NCBI GenBank assembly: GCA_028583685.1
Contig: JAMXIF010000051.1
Coordinates: 46,770,358 to 46,834,357 of the forward strand
Direction: 5' to 3'
Length of the DNA stretch: 64,000 nucleotides
Source: Petaurus breviceps papuanus
Lineage: Eukaryota; Chordata; Mammalia; Diprotodontia; Petauridae
Every line of letters begins with the position of its first letter. Within the stretch, counting starts at the first letter, position 1. Positions 33,907-44,869 of this stretch are shown here, one piece after another. The position numbers were made by a program, and so were the translations under genes. Under the pieces are notes generated by a model. It did no database searches. It saw only the letters and a list, made by a program, of their open reading frames with translations, and was not told the DNA's origin.

Positions 33907-34375
33907 AGATTTCATATTCTTGGACTCAAAAATCGCTGCAGACAGTGACTGCATCCATGAAATTAAAAATTAAAAGATGCCTCCTCCTTGGAGAGACAGC
34001 TATGGCAAAGCTGAGCAGCATACTAAAAAGCAGAGACATCACCTTGACAACTAAAGTCCATATAGTCAAAGCTATGTTGTTGCTTTTTTTTCCCAGTAGC
34101 AATGTATGACTGTAAGAGTATGACTATAAGGAAAGCTGAGGGTTTTATAATCGATACTTTTGAATTGTGGTGCTAGAGGAGACTTTTGAGAGTCCTTTGG
34201 ATGGCAAGGAGAGCAAAACAATCAATACTTAAAGAAACTAATTCAGTCTGTCCACTGGAAGGTTAGATACTGAAGCTGAAGCTTAAATACTTTGGTCACA
34301 TAATGGGGAGATGAATCTGATTGGAAAGACCTTGACATTGGGAAAGGTTGAAGACAAAAGGAAATAACAGAGGAT

Positions 34376-34415
<40 letters not shown>

Positions 34416-34547
34416 TTGTCATGGAAACAATGAACATGAACTTGTGAAGACTGAGTGACGGGGAGGAAAGAAGGGCCTGGCATGCTATGGTCTATGAGCT
34501 CACGGAGAGTCAAACATGACTGAATGATGGAACAAAAAAAAAAGCAA
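33906..34547 (+). mobile_element. RTE LINE of BovB type, 3' part of ORF, broken
   Basis: Collinear with BovB ORF2 C-terminus. 'aaaatcgctgcagacagtga' and 'gcagagacatcaccttgaca' come first. Next, FELWC*RRLLRVLWMARR at about 34159-34212 matches the BovB block FELWCWRRLLRVPW. LKLKLKYFGHIMG follows near 34272-34310, where BovB has LKLKLQYFGHLM. The end is 'ggagagtcaaacatgactga' plus an A-run at 34537-34546. Stops and shifts make it non-coding. A (GA)n run (34376-34408) has expanded where BovB has an AGAGGATGAGATGG segment. Full-length BovB encodes an endonuclease/reverse transcriptase. Confidence 0.88.
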
Positions 34548-34779
34548 AGCAGAAAATGGAAAGTGTCATATGTCACATATCTCCCCCACCACCACCACCA
34601 CAACCTCCTTGAGAGCCATTCTATATGACAAATAGTGGAGGGATGGGGAGAAAGGGAAAAAAATAAGCATCACTGATGGATATTTTGAGAAAGTCCAAAA
34701 ACATGTGCACATCTCTACCAAGGGGTACGCTGAGGATGTTTTCTCATATCTCTTGAGACCCACATGATGTTTGTAATTT

Positions 34780-35065
34780 TGCTACATTTACTTGTGCTTT
34801 TTGGTATGTCATTGTTCTTTATGTTTATGTTGATTTAGTTACTGTATATATTGCTGTGCTTACTTCACTCTGTATCAGTTCATATAGATCTTTCCATGTT
34901 TCTCTGTATTCATCACATGCATCATCTCTTACAACACAGTACTATCCTATTACCTTCATGTACCACAATTTGTTTAGCCATTCCCCAATTGATGGGCATC
35001 TCCTTTGTTTCCAATTTTTAAGCTATCACAAAAAGTACTACTAAAAACATTTTGAGTGAGATTCC
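34780..35065 (-). mobile_element. L1 LINE ORF2 3' part, antisense
   Basis: 'tctgtatcagttcatataga', 'cttacaacacagtactatcc' and 'gccattccccaattgatggg', then 'tcctttgtttccaattttta'. Complement of the L1 ORF2 C-terminus. Confidence 0.85.
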
Positions 35066-35334
35066 CTCACTTGTTTTTAAAATGATCAGAAGGGAATGAA
35101 AGAAAGTAACAGAATAGTCACTGGAATGCTAGAAATCTAGCATTTTCCATTCTCTCTCTTGCTATCAAAAATCAGAGTCTGACCACCGTGACACTGGTCC
35201 AAAGAGCAGCAAGGGAGCAGTGTTTTGCCTCTATTAAACACTGCACCTCAATCTATGCAAGGCTTTATTCACCTATATAATCAGTTAATCGCTAAGTGTT
35301 TACTGAACACTTACATCAAGATATAACAGAGAAT

Positions 35335-35445
35335 CCTAAACTGGGATTGTAGGATTGAGTCTTCTGCATGACTTTGGGTAGGTCCTTTAAACTCTCTTGG
35401 TCTCAGCTCCTTCATATACAAAATGAAAAACTGGACCAGGATTGT
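35335..35445 (+). repeat. MIR-type SINE fragment
   Basis: 'gactttgggtaggtccttta' and 'ggtctcagctccttcatata'. Confidence 0.65.
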
Positions 35446-35584
35446 GTCTTTGATTCTTCCCACATCTTAAATTACTTAATTCTAGACAAACTTTGGTTGT
35501 GCATTGGTCCTACCTGTGATTTTATTGGTATGAGGACTCCCTTCGACACAAATGTATTTATAGTCTTAAAGAGACTAGAAGAGT

Positions 35585-35700
35585 GAGGCATTGAGAGGTT
35601 AAGTCATTTCCCAGCCACAGGACCAGTATGTATCAGAGGCAAGAGTGGAATTTAGGTTTTCCTGACTCTAAAGTCAGCTCTCTAATACCACCTTCCTCCA
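35585..35700 (-). repeat. MIR-type SINE, antisense
   Basis: 'gagaggttaagtcatttccc' and 'ggttttcctgactctaaagt'. Confidence 0.75.
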
Positions 35701-35785
35701 AGGTTATGATGATCAAGTGAAATAATATTCACAAAGTCCTTGGCACAATGCCTTGCACATAGTAGACAAACTAACTATTATGGAA
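35701..35785 (+). repeat. MIR 3' tail
   Basis: 'gatgatcaagtgaaataata' and 'ggcacaatgccttgcacata'. Confidence 0.7.
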
Positions 35786-35974
35786 CCCACTGGGAATGAA
35801 CTCTAAATTTGTGCTCCACTGTCCATCTTGAATGTGAATATACCATTTAGACACCTTCCTGCATCTGTTTAGAGATTCTAGTAGAGAATACTAGTTCACT
35901 TTCCAACTAGGTAATTCAACTGGGTGGATGGGTAAGGGTTGTTAAATAGTCTGACAATTCAAAATGTGATATAT

Positions 35975-36125
35975 TGGAGAGAGACCTGGACCTGGGGTTG
36001 AGAGAGGAGTCCAAATCCTTCTTCTGATATTTATTGGCTTTGTAACTAGGGGTAAATCAGTTTATCTCTACAAACCTCAATATCTTCATCTGTAACATGG
36101 GCATAAAAATAGCACCTAAATTGAA
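35975..36125 (+). repeat. MIR-type SINE
   Basis: 'ggagtccaaatccttcttct', 'cctcaatatcttcatctgta' and 'acatgggcataaaaatagca'. Confidence 0.75.
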
Positions 36126-36245
36126 CATTCAATCATCAGATACTTACCAAACGCTTTGTTTGGTGCTGGGGATACAAAAACAAAACATAAAACAATCCCT
36201 GTTCTCAAGGAGCTTACATTCTACCTCATAAGGTCATAACAAGCA
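36126..36245 (-). repeat. L2/L3-type 3' region, antisense
   Basis: 'tttggtgctggggatacaaa', 'acaatccctgttctcaagga' and GCTTACATTCTA. Confidence 0.82.
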
Positions 36246-36647
36246 AAGCAAATCATAAAAATGTCACAAAAATACCAGTTCTTTATTGCTAACAGTAATG
36301 TTTTGCATTCTAAACTTATTCCTAATTGAAAACTGCTCTATTATTGTTGCTACTTTATTACAGTTACTTGTTCATATAGTCTTCATTTTAACCAAACTGT
36401 TCCTTGTATTTGACATTTAATCATTCAGCTCTCTGCCTTTACACACTGTCCCTCATACTTGGAATGTTCTCTCTTCTTGCCTCACCTACTAGAAATCCTA
36501 GCTCTCTTTAAGGTTCAGATCAAATGTCATCTCTTAAATTAGTCCTCTCCTAATCTTCTCTGTTCCAATTATTAATAATCTCTTCCCTAAAATTACTCTG
36601 TACATATTTTTCATTATATTATCATTTTTAGAGATGGAAGCAAATTT

Positions 36648-36884
36648 TGTTCAGTGTTTTCAGTCATGTCCAACTCTTCATGATCCAATGGGAGGTTTTC
36701 TTTGCAAAGAGGCAAGAGTGGTTTGCTATTTCCTTATCCAGTTCATTTTATAGATGAGGAAACTGAGGCAAAGAGAGTTATGGTTTGACCAGGGGCATAC
36801 AGATTATAAATTGTCTGAGGCTGGATTTGAGCTCAGATCTTCCTGACTCCAGGCCCAGCACTGTCTGTGCCACCTAGTAATCCC
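36648..36884 (-). mobile_element. CORE-SINE, long form, antisense, nested in L2
   Basis: 'cagtcatgtccaactcttca', 'agatgaggaaactgaggcaa' and 'ctgaggctggatttgagctc', then GTGCCACCTAGTA, the complement of the head. Confidence 0.92.
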
Positions 36885-36889
36885 TAATC

Positions 36890-37018
36890 GAATCAACTCC
36901 TTCATTTTAAAGATGAAGAAACTAAGATTCAGAGAGAATCCGTGACTTACCTAAGGTTGCATAGGTACTAAGTGTCAAGGACAGAATTATACTTCATCTT
37001 CTTGATTCTGCCCTTTTT
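36890..37018 (-). repeat. MIR-type SINE, antisense, nested
   Basis: 'cattttaaagatgaagaaac' and 'gacttacctaaggttgcata'. Confidence 0.75.
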
Positions 37019-37185
37019 AATATATCAGTAAATGCATTATTTCCCTTCAGTAAGGATTAAGTCCCTCAGAGGAAGGAGCATCCCTTCTTTTTGTATTTCT
37101 AGTCCGTAACATGGTGCCTGGCACATAGTAGGTACTTATGCTTATTGACTGACTAATAAATGCTCATTGAATTGAGTTGGGTTTG

Positions 37186-37985
37186 GCTCTTATCTGATTA
37201 CTTGTATAACAACCCTATGCTCATGTCCTTCTAAGGGGATGCCGAACGACAAGTGATACTTTTAATAGTAATAACTTTAAAACATTGGGGAAATAAAGAA
37301 CTCTCAGGAGAAGAGAGTTGTTGGTTGTGCATGGGGCATTGCACGTTACTTTTAAACCTTCTGCATTTATTTCAGGCTCCCATGAGTCCTATGTATCTTC
37401 TTTTTTGCTGTGGGAAGGAGTAAAGACTATCCTGTATCTTAGTATGCATTGTAATCACGAATGCTTATATGGTGTCAAGGTAGCCCTTTTACCAATATCT
37501 GTGGAATCCTACCTAGAAGCTATGTTCTGAAATTTCCTGACATAATAAATAGGGACATAAGAGTCAAGGATTTCATGATATTTTATGGGCAACGATCAAC
37601 ATTAAACTTGGTCTCTGTGAGAATTGGGTACTATGCAACCAGAAATGCTTAGAATTTAGAGTTAGAAAGGTGCTCAGAAATCATCAGTACCAACTCCTGT
37701 CCTAACTTCTTAAGAGCATTATTACCCTTCTTATCTCCTAATCTCTCTATTATATTAAAAAAAAAACAGTAATTAGCAGACCACTGCCAACAAGCGAATT
37801 GCACCCAATTGCAATTCCTAGCCTCCATCTAAATATATCTTAGCAAAGCCTTGCCTGAGAAATTCCTGGTTAAGTGCTTTCTTCCCATAATCCTTTTTCT
37901 TTGGTTATACATTTGTTTAACTCCATCATTTTCCTTATTCATGCCATATTCATTAGTAGGGGAAGTACTAATAGCAAAGTGTAGA
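37186..37985. other. No gene seen; a weak CR1/L3-like trace at 37650-37740
   Basis: Frames of 63-70 codons at 37318-37652 have no recognised domain. 'ttagagttagaaaggtgctc' resembles a CR1/MIR tail complement. Confidence 0.4.
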
Positions 37986-38110
37986 TGAAACAACTGAAAC
38001 TCAGAGTGATAAGGAAAGATGCTCCGCCCAAAGTCACAAGGCCAATAATATGCGTAGACAAGATTTGAATTCAAGTCCACTGATTCTCAAGATAATACTC
38101 ACTCTACAAC
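37986..38110 (-). repeat. MIR-type SINE, antisense, diverged
   Basis: 'gaaacaactgaaactcagag' and 'gatttgaattcaagtccact'. Confidence 0.65.
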
Positions 38111-38215
38111 AGCTGTCTGCACATTTATGCATTCCCTAAAGTATCTAACACAGGATTGAATATATAGTAAATACTTTTAAAAGTGGATTGAATTGAATTA
38201 AATTGAAATTAACCA
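38111..38215 (+). repeat. L2-type 3' tail
   Basis: 'gattgaatatatagtaaata' followed by TTGAATTGAATTAAATTG. Confidence 0.6.
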
Positions 38216-38384
38216 CAAATTGCAATTATCTTCTTAGTCCTTTGGCCTGTTATTCTGAATATTGTTTTTTAATTGACCAAAAGGAAACCCCTTTGTAGCC
38301 TATTATAGTTTAATATTACTAGTAATGAAGACCTTCTCCTAAGTCCTATTCCCATAACTCATCATGATGTGGAAATAAAAGCTA

Positions 38385-38535
38385 GTTCACCTAATCACAG
38401 AATCCTGAACCGGCCTCAATGACCATTGTCCAACTCATACCTGAACAAAAATCTTCTTATTATTCCTCAAATCCTAATTAATTGATTGATCCATCAAACC
38501 TCTGCTTTGTCTATTCCAGTGAGTGGTTATAAACA
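38385..38535 (-). repeat. CR1/L3 3' end fragment, antisense
   Basis: 'aatcacagaatcctgaaccg', 'aatgaccattgtccaactca' and 'acctgaacaaaaatcttctt'. Confidence 0.6.
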
Positions 38536-38659
38536 AAGGACTTTCTAAATAGTAAAATCTATATTGATGATAATTACCGCTATTATTAGTGTTACTAAGG
38601 AACAGAATTGAGGAGACACAGAAAAACAAAATTTGAGTTATATATAGGCAGAGGTGGAG

Positions 38660-39181
38660 AAAGGTCTAAACTATAGGAAAAGGTGTTTGTGAACAGGCCC
38701 CCAAAGGAACTAAACTGCGCATACCCTTTATGTATACCTGAGTAATGAGACCACTATTAGGACTATGCCCCCCAAAAGAGGCAGAGAATTGGAAAGTAAG
38801 AGGGTGTCAATCAATTGAGGAATAGAAATAAAGAAGCAACTTATGGCATACAAACATACTGGAATATAATTGCAACGTAAGAAATTATGAAAAAGGTGAA
38901 AATTATAAAAAATTATGAAAAAGGGAAACTTGGGCAGACTTATATGAACCAATACAAAATGAAGTGAAGAGAACCAGGTAAGCAATTAGATAATAGCACT
39001 TAACATTGTAAAGAACAACAACATTGACAGACTTAAATACCTGGTTAGTCCCAGCTCAATCACAATTCCAAATGACCAGTGGTGAAACATTCTACCCACC
39101 TCCTGACGTGTGATGGATTCAAATTGCAGAATAAGACACATATTTTTCAGAAATGACCGACATGGTAAAGTGTTTTGCTGG
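38660..39181 (+). mobile_element. L1 LINE 3' end, sense, running into the gap
   Basis: 'gaattggaaagtaagagggt', 'gtcaatcaattgaggaatag', 'tgaagtgaagagaaccaggt', 'cctgacgtgtgatggattca' and GGTAAAGTGTTTTGCTG, then Ns. The order matches L1 3' parts elsewhere in the window. Diverged. Confidence 0.72.
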
Positions 39182-39581
39182 NNNNNNNNNNNNNNNNNNN
39201 NNNNNNNNNNNNNNNNNNNNNNNNNNNNNNNNNNNNNNNNNNNNNNNNNNNNNNNNNNNNNNNNNNNNNNNNNNNNNNNNNNNNNNNNNNNNNNNNNNNN
39301 NNNNNNNNNNNNNNNNNNNNNNNNNNNNNNNNNNNNNNNNNNNNNNNNNNNNNNNNNNNNNNNNNNNNNNNNNNNNNNNNNNNNNNNNNNNNNNNNNNNN
39401 NNNNNNNNNNNNNNNNNNNNNNNNNNNNNNNNNNNNNNNNNNNNNNNNNNNNNNNNNNNNNNNNNNNNNNNNNNNNNNNNNNNNNNNNNNNNNNNNNNNN
39501 NNNNNNNNNNNNNNNNNNNNNNNNNNNNNNNNNNNNNNNNNNNNNNNNNNNNNNNNNNNNNNNNNNNNNNNNNNNNNNNNN
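39182..39581. other. Assembly gap, 400 Ns
   Basis: Exactly 400 unknown bases. Long X-filled frames across it are artefacts. The flanks are an L1 3' end and a SINE that has lost its 5' half to the gap. Confidence 1.
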
Positions 39582-39684
39582 GGGATCGAATCCGGGCTCA
39601 GATACTTAGCACCACACCCAGAAATAACTGGCTATGTAACCTTGAGCAAGTTACTTAACCCCAATTGCTTAAAAAAAAAAAAAG
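39582..39684 (+). mobile_element. CORE-SINE variant subfamily, 5' end lost in the gap
   Basis: 'gggatcgaatccgggctcag', 'taaccttgagcaagttactt' and AACCCCAATTGCTT, followed by an A-tail. It shares diagnostic changes with the copy at 60718-60870. Confidence 0.92.
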
Positions 39685-40154
39685 AAATTATCAAGCACTG
39701 ATGTTCTAGAACCAGAGGGCAAAATAGAAATTGAAAGAATTCACCAATTGCCTCTCGAAAAAAATCCCCCCCCAACAAACAAACAAAATGAAACAAAAAA
39801 CAAACAAACAAAACAGAAAACTGGGGCATGAACCAGAGGGTGTGTATGGAGAAGAAAAAGAAGAGAATTGCATTTATTCCTATAAAAAAGAATTTGATCA
39901 AAAGTATGGGAGGGAGTGTTATTGAGGAAAATTTTCTGTGTGCAAATCTTAATTTTATTGCCTTCATTTGTCAACTTCACTTTTAAAAGAAAACAATAAT
40001 AATAAGAGGAAGTGAGTAGACTTGGTTGAAAAGTTAGACTATCTCTTTGCATCAGGTATGGCTTATATCCCATAGAGTCATTTCTCTTTTTAAAAAGCAA
40101 GTTGAAAATATGACATTATTGACCTAAAAATTTGGTAAATATGATAAATTCTGT
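39685..40154. other. No gene; A-rich sequence
   Basis: (CAAA)n-like run at 39774-39812, then unique sequence. Overlapping frames on both strands are compositional. Confidence 0.45.
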
Positions 40155-40545
40155 GAAACCCAGGAAGGCTTGCATAAACTGATATTGCACAAAAGAAGCA
40201 GAACAAAAAGTCTAATATATATGATGACAATAATAATAATGTAAATGAAACAATATTAAGCACAAGTCAGACTCTGAGTAACTGTAATGACTAATATTGA
40301 ACCTAGAGAACAGGCAAGGAAACATAGCTGTCTCTCCTAAGTAGCCCAGTAAGGGACTAGGGGTGGGTAATGCTATATACACTCTTAAATTCAGCCATTT
40401 GTTTCTAGTGTTTTCATTAATTCTTCTTCATTGTAACAAGGAAAGATTTGATATTGAGGGGTAAGGACAGAGAGGGAAGATATCCAGAGATGACTGCATT
40501 GTGTTTTTTTTTTTTAATCAATAAAATATTTTTAAAAGAAAAGAA
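40155..40545 (+). mobile_element. L1 LINE 3' end, sense, strongly diverged
   Basis: 'gaaacccaggaaggcttgca' and 'taaactgatattgcacaaaa' followed by GAAGCAGAAC parallel the L1 order before the ORF2 stop. It ends in 'atcaataaaatatttttaaa'. Confidence 0.55.
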
Positions 40546-40640
40546 GATCTTATTCTGTGATTTTTGGCACTTGGAACTGCATCTGACTACATAGTAAGCA
40601 CTTAATTAATATTTGTTAACTGACTGACTCTATACTTTGT
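40546..40640 (+). repeat. L2-type 3' tail
   Basis: 'gactacatagtaagcactta' and 'attaatatttgttaactgac'. Confidence 0.75.
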
Positions 40641-40750
40641 TTAAATTTCCAATAATCTATCTTCACTCTCTTGAAATTCTTCTTTATATCTAACTCTGAA
40701 TTGCTCATAAGGTAGTTTTTAGCTATTTCCTTGAATCCATGAGGAATTTC

Positions 40751-41130
40751 AATCAATCAATCAATCAATATGTGTATTTTAAGCATATATTATTTACCAG
40801 GCATTGTGCTAAATGCTGTGACTACAAAGAGGGGAGACATCATGAATCCTTGCCCACAAGAAGCTTATACTGTTCGTGTACATATATGAAACACATACAT
40901 GGTAACCTTGGGAAGAAACCACTAGCAGCTGGGGTGGGCACAGGGGGTAGAGATAGGCAATGGAAAAGCCTTCCTACAGAAGGTGCTTTGGCTGAATTGA
41001 GAAGAAAGAGGAAGAGCTAGTGAGGGAGATCATTGCAGTGATGGGGATCAGCTAGTACAAAGGCATGGAAACAGGTGATGAAATATTTCTAGGTGAGGAA
41101 CAGCAAAGGACAATTTCAATAATATGGGAA
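40751..41130 (-). mobile_element. L2/L3-type LINE 3' region, antisense
   Basis: An AATC repeat (40751-40769) precedes 'accaggcattgtgctaaatg', 'caagaagcttatactgttcg', 'ggaaaagccttcctacagaa' and 'gtacaaaggcatggaaacag'. Confidence 0.78.
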
Positions 41131-41470
41131 AGGGTGGAAAAGGACATCAGTCTTTTCTTTCAACTTTGCTCTACCACTGTTTTTGTCTTTGCACAGCATC
41201 AATCCCTCCCTTACCTCTTACCCCCTCCATCCCCATCATGCCAGTCAGTGACCCTATTATCACAGCAGTGGTCAAAAACCTCAGCAATTTTGTAAATGTT
41301 ATACAGGCAGGAGCTTACTGAAATGAATCTGAAATACCCTTCCAGTCCCAAACCCCCACAATTTGATGAAACAGAAAATGAAGTGTTTCCAGCACCTCAG
41401 ACTGCTCTCTCAAGGACCTATAAAGGAATGGAGTCTCAGGTTGAGCAAAGCTTTTATACATATCCCAGGA
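41131..41470. other. No gene seen
   Basis: Two overlapping plus frames (41065-41502) with no domain in either. Unique sequence. Confidence 0.4.
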
Positions 41471-41665
41471 TTTTAGATTTGAGAGGCTTTAAAAAGATCT
41501 AATCTCCTCATTTCACAAAGAAGGAAACTGAGGCTCAAGAAGGTTAAGTAATTTGCCTAAAGTCACAGCAGTAGTAGACCCCAAAGTCTGATTGGGAACC
41601 CACATACCTAGTAGAAAATGGGGTTATGATGTGAACTAAGGTCCTCTAATTCAAAATCCAATGTT
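41471..41665 (-). repeat. MIR-type SINE, antisense
   Basis: 'catttcacaaagaaggaaac' and 'gcctaaagtcacagcagtag'. Confidence 0.8.
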
Positions 41666-42379
41666 TTTTGTCAGGCTTTTTTTGTTCCCTAAGAAAAGTC
41701 AGGCCAAGTTTGGAATATGGATCACTGTGTAGCATACTACATGGTGTAATTGTGTGAGAAGCAGGCATCTCCAGTCAAGGAAAATGCAAGTCCTTCTCTC
41801 CCCCCTCCTCCATGTGAAGAATGGGGCTCAGATGTGGAGGAGAGGACAGGTAGAAATGGAGGGCTGCCTTTATTTTCTGGCTTTGTATGTTGTATGGAAA
41901 TGGCCCTGTTACCTTTTGTCATTCCTCTGCTGGCTGGATGCTACAGACCAGGAAAGAGAGAGATGCAACGCAGGTTTGTTCATCAAGGCTGAAATGAACC
42001 ACACCTGATAACCACAGGGAGCTCATTGAGTGTGAGCCAATGGGGAAGGGGCCCTAACATTTCTTTCTACTGTGGCATTCTGTAAGGGTGAAAAACATAA
42101 CACAGATGCCGAAGATAAATAATTCAGTGAAAAGCAAGGGGCAGAAAACTGGTGAGCCCTGAACGGCAGCCAAGATGGCTGCTGGAGCTGGGGCTCCTGT
42201 GTAGAGCTCACATCTCCAGATGTGCATCTGTAATGGAAGGAAACAAAGCCATTTAGGTTGGAAATGGGGCTTCAGACTTAGCTGAAATGGGGCAGCAGCA
42301 GCCTTGTTTTCTCCAGAAATGGCTTTCATGTTTCAAATTGATGAGCACAGCTTCTCCCTATCCCACCCCTCAACCCATA
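41666..42379. other. No gene; GC-richer unique block with a YY1-type inverted repeat
   Basis: Overlapping open frames on both strands (41737-42329) reflect higher GC content, not coding constraint. CAGCCA-AGA-TGGCTG at 42167-42181 is a perfect inverted repeat around an AAGATGGC core. Confidence 0.4.
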
Positions 42380-42600
42380 CAACTGGGACACTTTAGAGCT
42401 GATGGGGGCTAGAGAAACTAGTCAAGGGACAAGAAAACTTGCTCAGTTTTCCACTTTTATTTTTTCTTTAACAGAGATGAAAAGCGAGGCCTAGAGAAGC
42501 TGATTTACCTGAAGTCACACAGCCAGTTAGTGTCAGAGTTGGGTAGAACTGACCGGTCACTCAGCATCCTTTCTGCAACACCACACACTTCCTACTCGTG
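42380..42600 (-). repeat. MIR-type SINE, antisense
   Basis: 'gatgaaaagcgaggcctaga' and 'ctgaagtcacacagccagtt'. Confidence 0.75.
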
Positions 42601-42899
42601 AAATCCCTAACAATGCATCATCGAATGCCCATCCCACAGGGATGGGGTTTTCTGGCAAATGAATAGCACGTTTTCAAGTTTAATCTGCATTTTTCCATCA
42701 CTTTAACTCTACATAATCAACAAAACAATAAGTCAAGTCCAGATATTTTTGTTTTTACCAATTTCCAAGGTATAAATGTTCACACAGAATATGGAACAAT
42801 AAGCTCTCACAATCCAATTAAGCAGCTCCCATATACAGAAAAATCAATCATTAAATAACACTCAATGGCTTATCTGTTTCTGGAGCCGTGAACTCCAAA
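42601..42899. other. Unique sequence, no gene
   Basis: AT-rich, repeat-free. Nothing further visible. Confidence 0.4.
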
Positions 42900-43185
42900 A
42901 CCTCCATTTAAGGAGAGAGCTCAGTTCAGATGTCTTATTTCTAACCTGGCCACACTCTTCTGTGACTTCTCTGACTTGTTCAGGATGCCCTAACCTCCCA
43001 CCCCTTCCTTTTCTGCTTCCTTTGATGTATTGTCTTCCCCGTTAGAGGGTAAGTACCTTGAGGGCTGAAAAGGTCCTTTTTTTTGGGGGGGGGGAGTATT
43101 TCTGTCCCCAGGACTTAGCACTATGGCTAGAACATGGCAGGCACTTAATAAATGTTTATTGACTTACTGACTATCGCATATCAGA
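42900..43185 (+). repeat. L2-type 3' UTR end
   Basis: 'cagatgtcttatttctaacc', 'agagggtaagtaccttgagg' and 'caggcacttaataaatgttt', ending in a TTGACTTACTGAC terminus. Confidence 0.85.
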
Positions 43186-43254
43186 AATGTTTCTGCATTT
43201 TAACTTTATGACCTCTCTGGCAAGAGGTGAATGATGTTACATCTTCATTCTTTT

Positions 43255-43690
43255 GGCCTAATAGTTTATTATTTTGTTAATTGGAGTTCTAAAGTCTTTC
43301 AAAGTCATTTTTCTCTATGATATTGTTACAATGAATTCATTGGCTTCCTGGTTCAATTCATTTTGCCCTGTATGATTTCATAAAGGTATTCCCAGTTTCT
43401 GCCCCAATTGTTCAATTTATCACTTCTTCCATCACATTCCACTCATATATCATGATTTGTTTATCCACATACCAGTAGAATACCTCCTTGGAATCCAATT
43501 TGGGGCTTTCAGGGAAAGAACTGCTATAAATAGTTTTGCACACAGGGTCCTTTCCCAATTTCTTTAGAACATAAGCTTAGTAGTGGTATAGCTGGTCAAA
43601 GAGTATATATGTTTGGGGAACTTTCTGGGCATAGTTTCAAAGTACTTTCCAGAATCACAAGTTCCACCAAAACAGTGCACATTTATGTCC
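43255..43690 (-). mobile_element. L1 LINE ORF2 C-terminal part, antisense
   Basis: 'ggttcaattcattttgccct', 'gatttgtttatccacatacc', 'tagtagtggtatagctggtc' and 'agtactttccagaatcacaa' followed by GTTCCACC. Complement of the region seen in sense at 44.05-44.35 kb. Confidence 0.83.
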
Positions 43691-43694
43691 AATT

Positions 43695-43880
43695 CAATAA
43701 ACCTTCCTGACCTCCCTACTCCATGCTAGGGCCCTCAGGGATAAAAAGGTGAAAACCATCTCTACATTCAAGTCAAGTCAGAATGTATCTATAAGGCACC
43801 TACAATATGCTGAACATTTTGCTAAGCACTAGCTTGGGGGTGAGGGGTGGGGACATGAGTATAAAACATATGTGGAGGAA
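43695..43880 (-). repeat. L2/L3-type 3' region, antisense
   Basis: 'aaggcacctacaatatgctg' and 'aacattttgctaagcactag'. Confidence 0.7.
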
Positions 43881-43999
43881 GGGGGACCACAAGCCACTGG
43901 GAAAATCAGAAAAGGCCCATTCAGGTAGTATCTGAGAAAAAACTGTTTTGTGGATAACCTAAAAGATACTAAATCAGAGGTGATATAGATAAATTCAAT

Positions 44000-44869
44000 A
44001 TAGAATCAATTTTTTTGTGGAAAAAATGGAACACTAATGCATTGTTGGTGGAGTTGTAAACTGATTTAAGCATTCTGGAGAGCAATCTGGAACTATTCCC
44101 AAAGGGCTATAAATAATTGCATACCCTTTGACCCAGTAATACCACTTCTAGGGGTATATCCCAAAGAGATCATAGAAGCAGGAGGAAGATCCATATGCAC
44201 AAAAATGTTTATTGCAGCTCTTTTTATGGTGGCAAAGAATTGGAAATTAAGGGGATGCCCATCAATTGGAAAATGGCTAAACAAGTTGTGGTCTAGGAAT
44301 GTAATGCAATACAATTGTGCTATAAGAAATGAGGAGCAGAGGGACTTCATATTTACCTGGAGAGATATATACAAACTGATGCTGAGTGAGAAGAGCAAAA
44401 CAGAAGAAATTTTTACACAGTTACAGACACAACATTTATATGATGACCAACTTTGATAGACTGGAATCTTCTCAGCAAAGCAATGTTATAAGGCAACTCC
44501 AAAAGACTCATGATGGAGAAAGATGTCTACATCCAGAGAAATAACTACAAAGAACTGGAAAGAACAGAGTTTGAATGCAGACTGAAACAAACTACCTGCT
44601 CTCTTTCTTTTTCTTGTTTGGTTTTGTTTCCTCTTTCCCATTGTTCATTCCATCCATTACAACCCTTCTTTACAACCTGACTAATGTCTAATGTGAAAGT
44701 ATTTGCAGATCCTATACTTGATTGTATGCTGCCATGGGAGGAGGGGGGAGAGGAGAGGGAGGGGGAGAAAATTTGAAACTCAAGGGATTGTGGAACTGAA
44801 TCTTGTAAACTAAAAGGAAACAAACAAATTAATAAAGAGAAAAAAGAGAGAAAAAATAGAATCAATTTT
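44000..44869 (+). mobile_element. 5'-truncated L1 LINE with 14-base target duplications
   Basis: The element body (44014-44855) is flanked by ATAGAATCAATTTT at 44000-44013 and 44856-44869. The 5' half encodes the L1 ORF2 C-terminus. CTKMFIAALFMVAKNW near 44196-44243 corresponds to human L1 CTRMFIAALFTIAKTW. A DDQL-ended frame closes at 44456, followed by a 3' UTR ending 'aattaataaagagaaaaaag' with an A-rich tail. Truncated far inside ORF2, so it cannot move itself. The intact duplications suggest it is younger than the other L1 copies here. Confidence 0.93.

Larger units (their letters stand above)
36400..37185 (+). mobile_element. L2 LINE 3' UTR, sense, with nested SINEs
   Basis: The upstream half reads 'cttggaatgttctctcttct', 'ttcagatcaaatgtcatctc' and 'gtacatatttttcattatat'. 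The downstream half (37020-37185) reads 'cctcagaggaaggagcatcc', 'tggtgcctggcacatagtag' and 'tgctcattgaattgagttgg'. An antisense SINE and an antisense MIR separate the halves. Confidence 0.85.

Noticed and set aside
39110-39701. Three 144-182-codon frames
   Set aside because: They consist almost entirely of unknown residues from the 400-N gap.
44205-44456. 84-codon frame as a possible gene
   Set aside because: It is the C-terminus of L1 ORF2 inside a truncated insertion.
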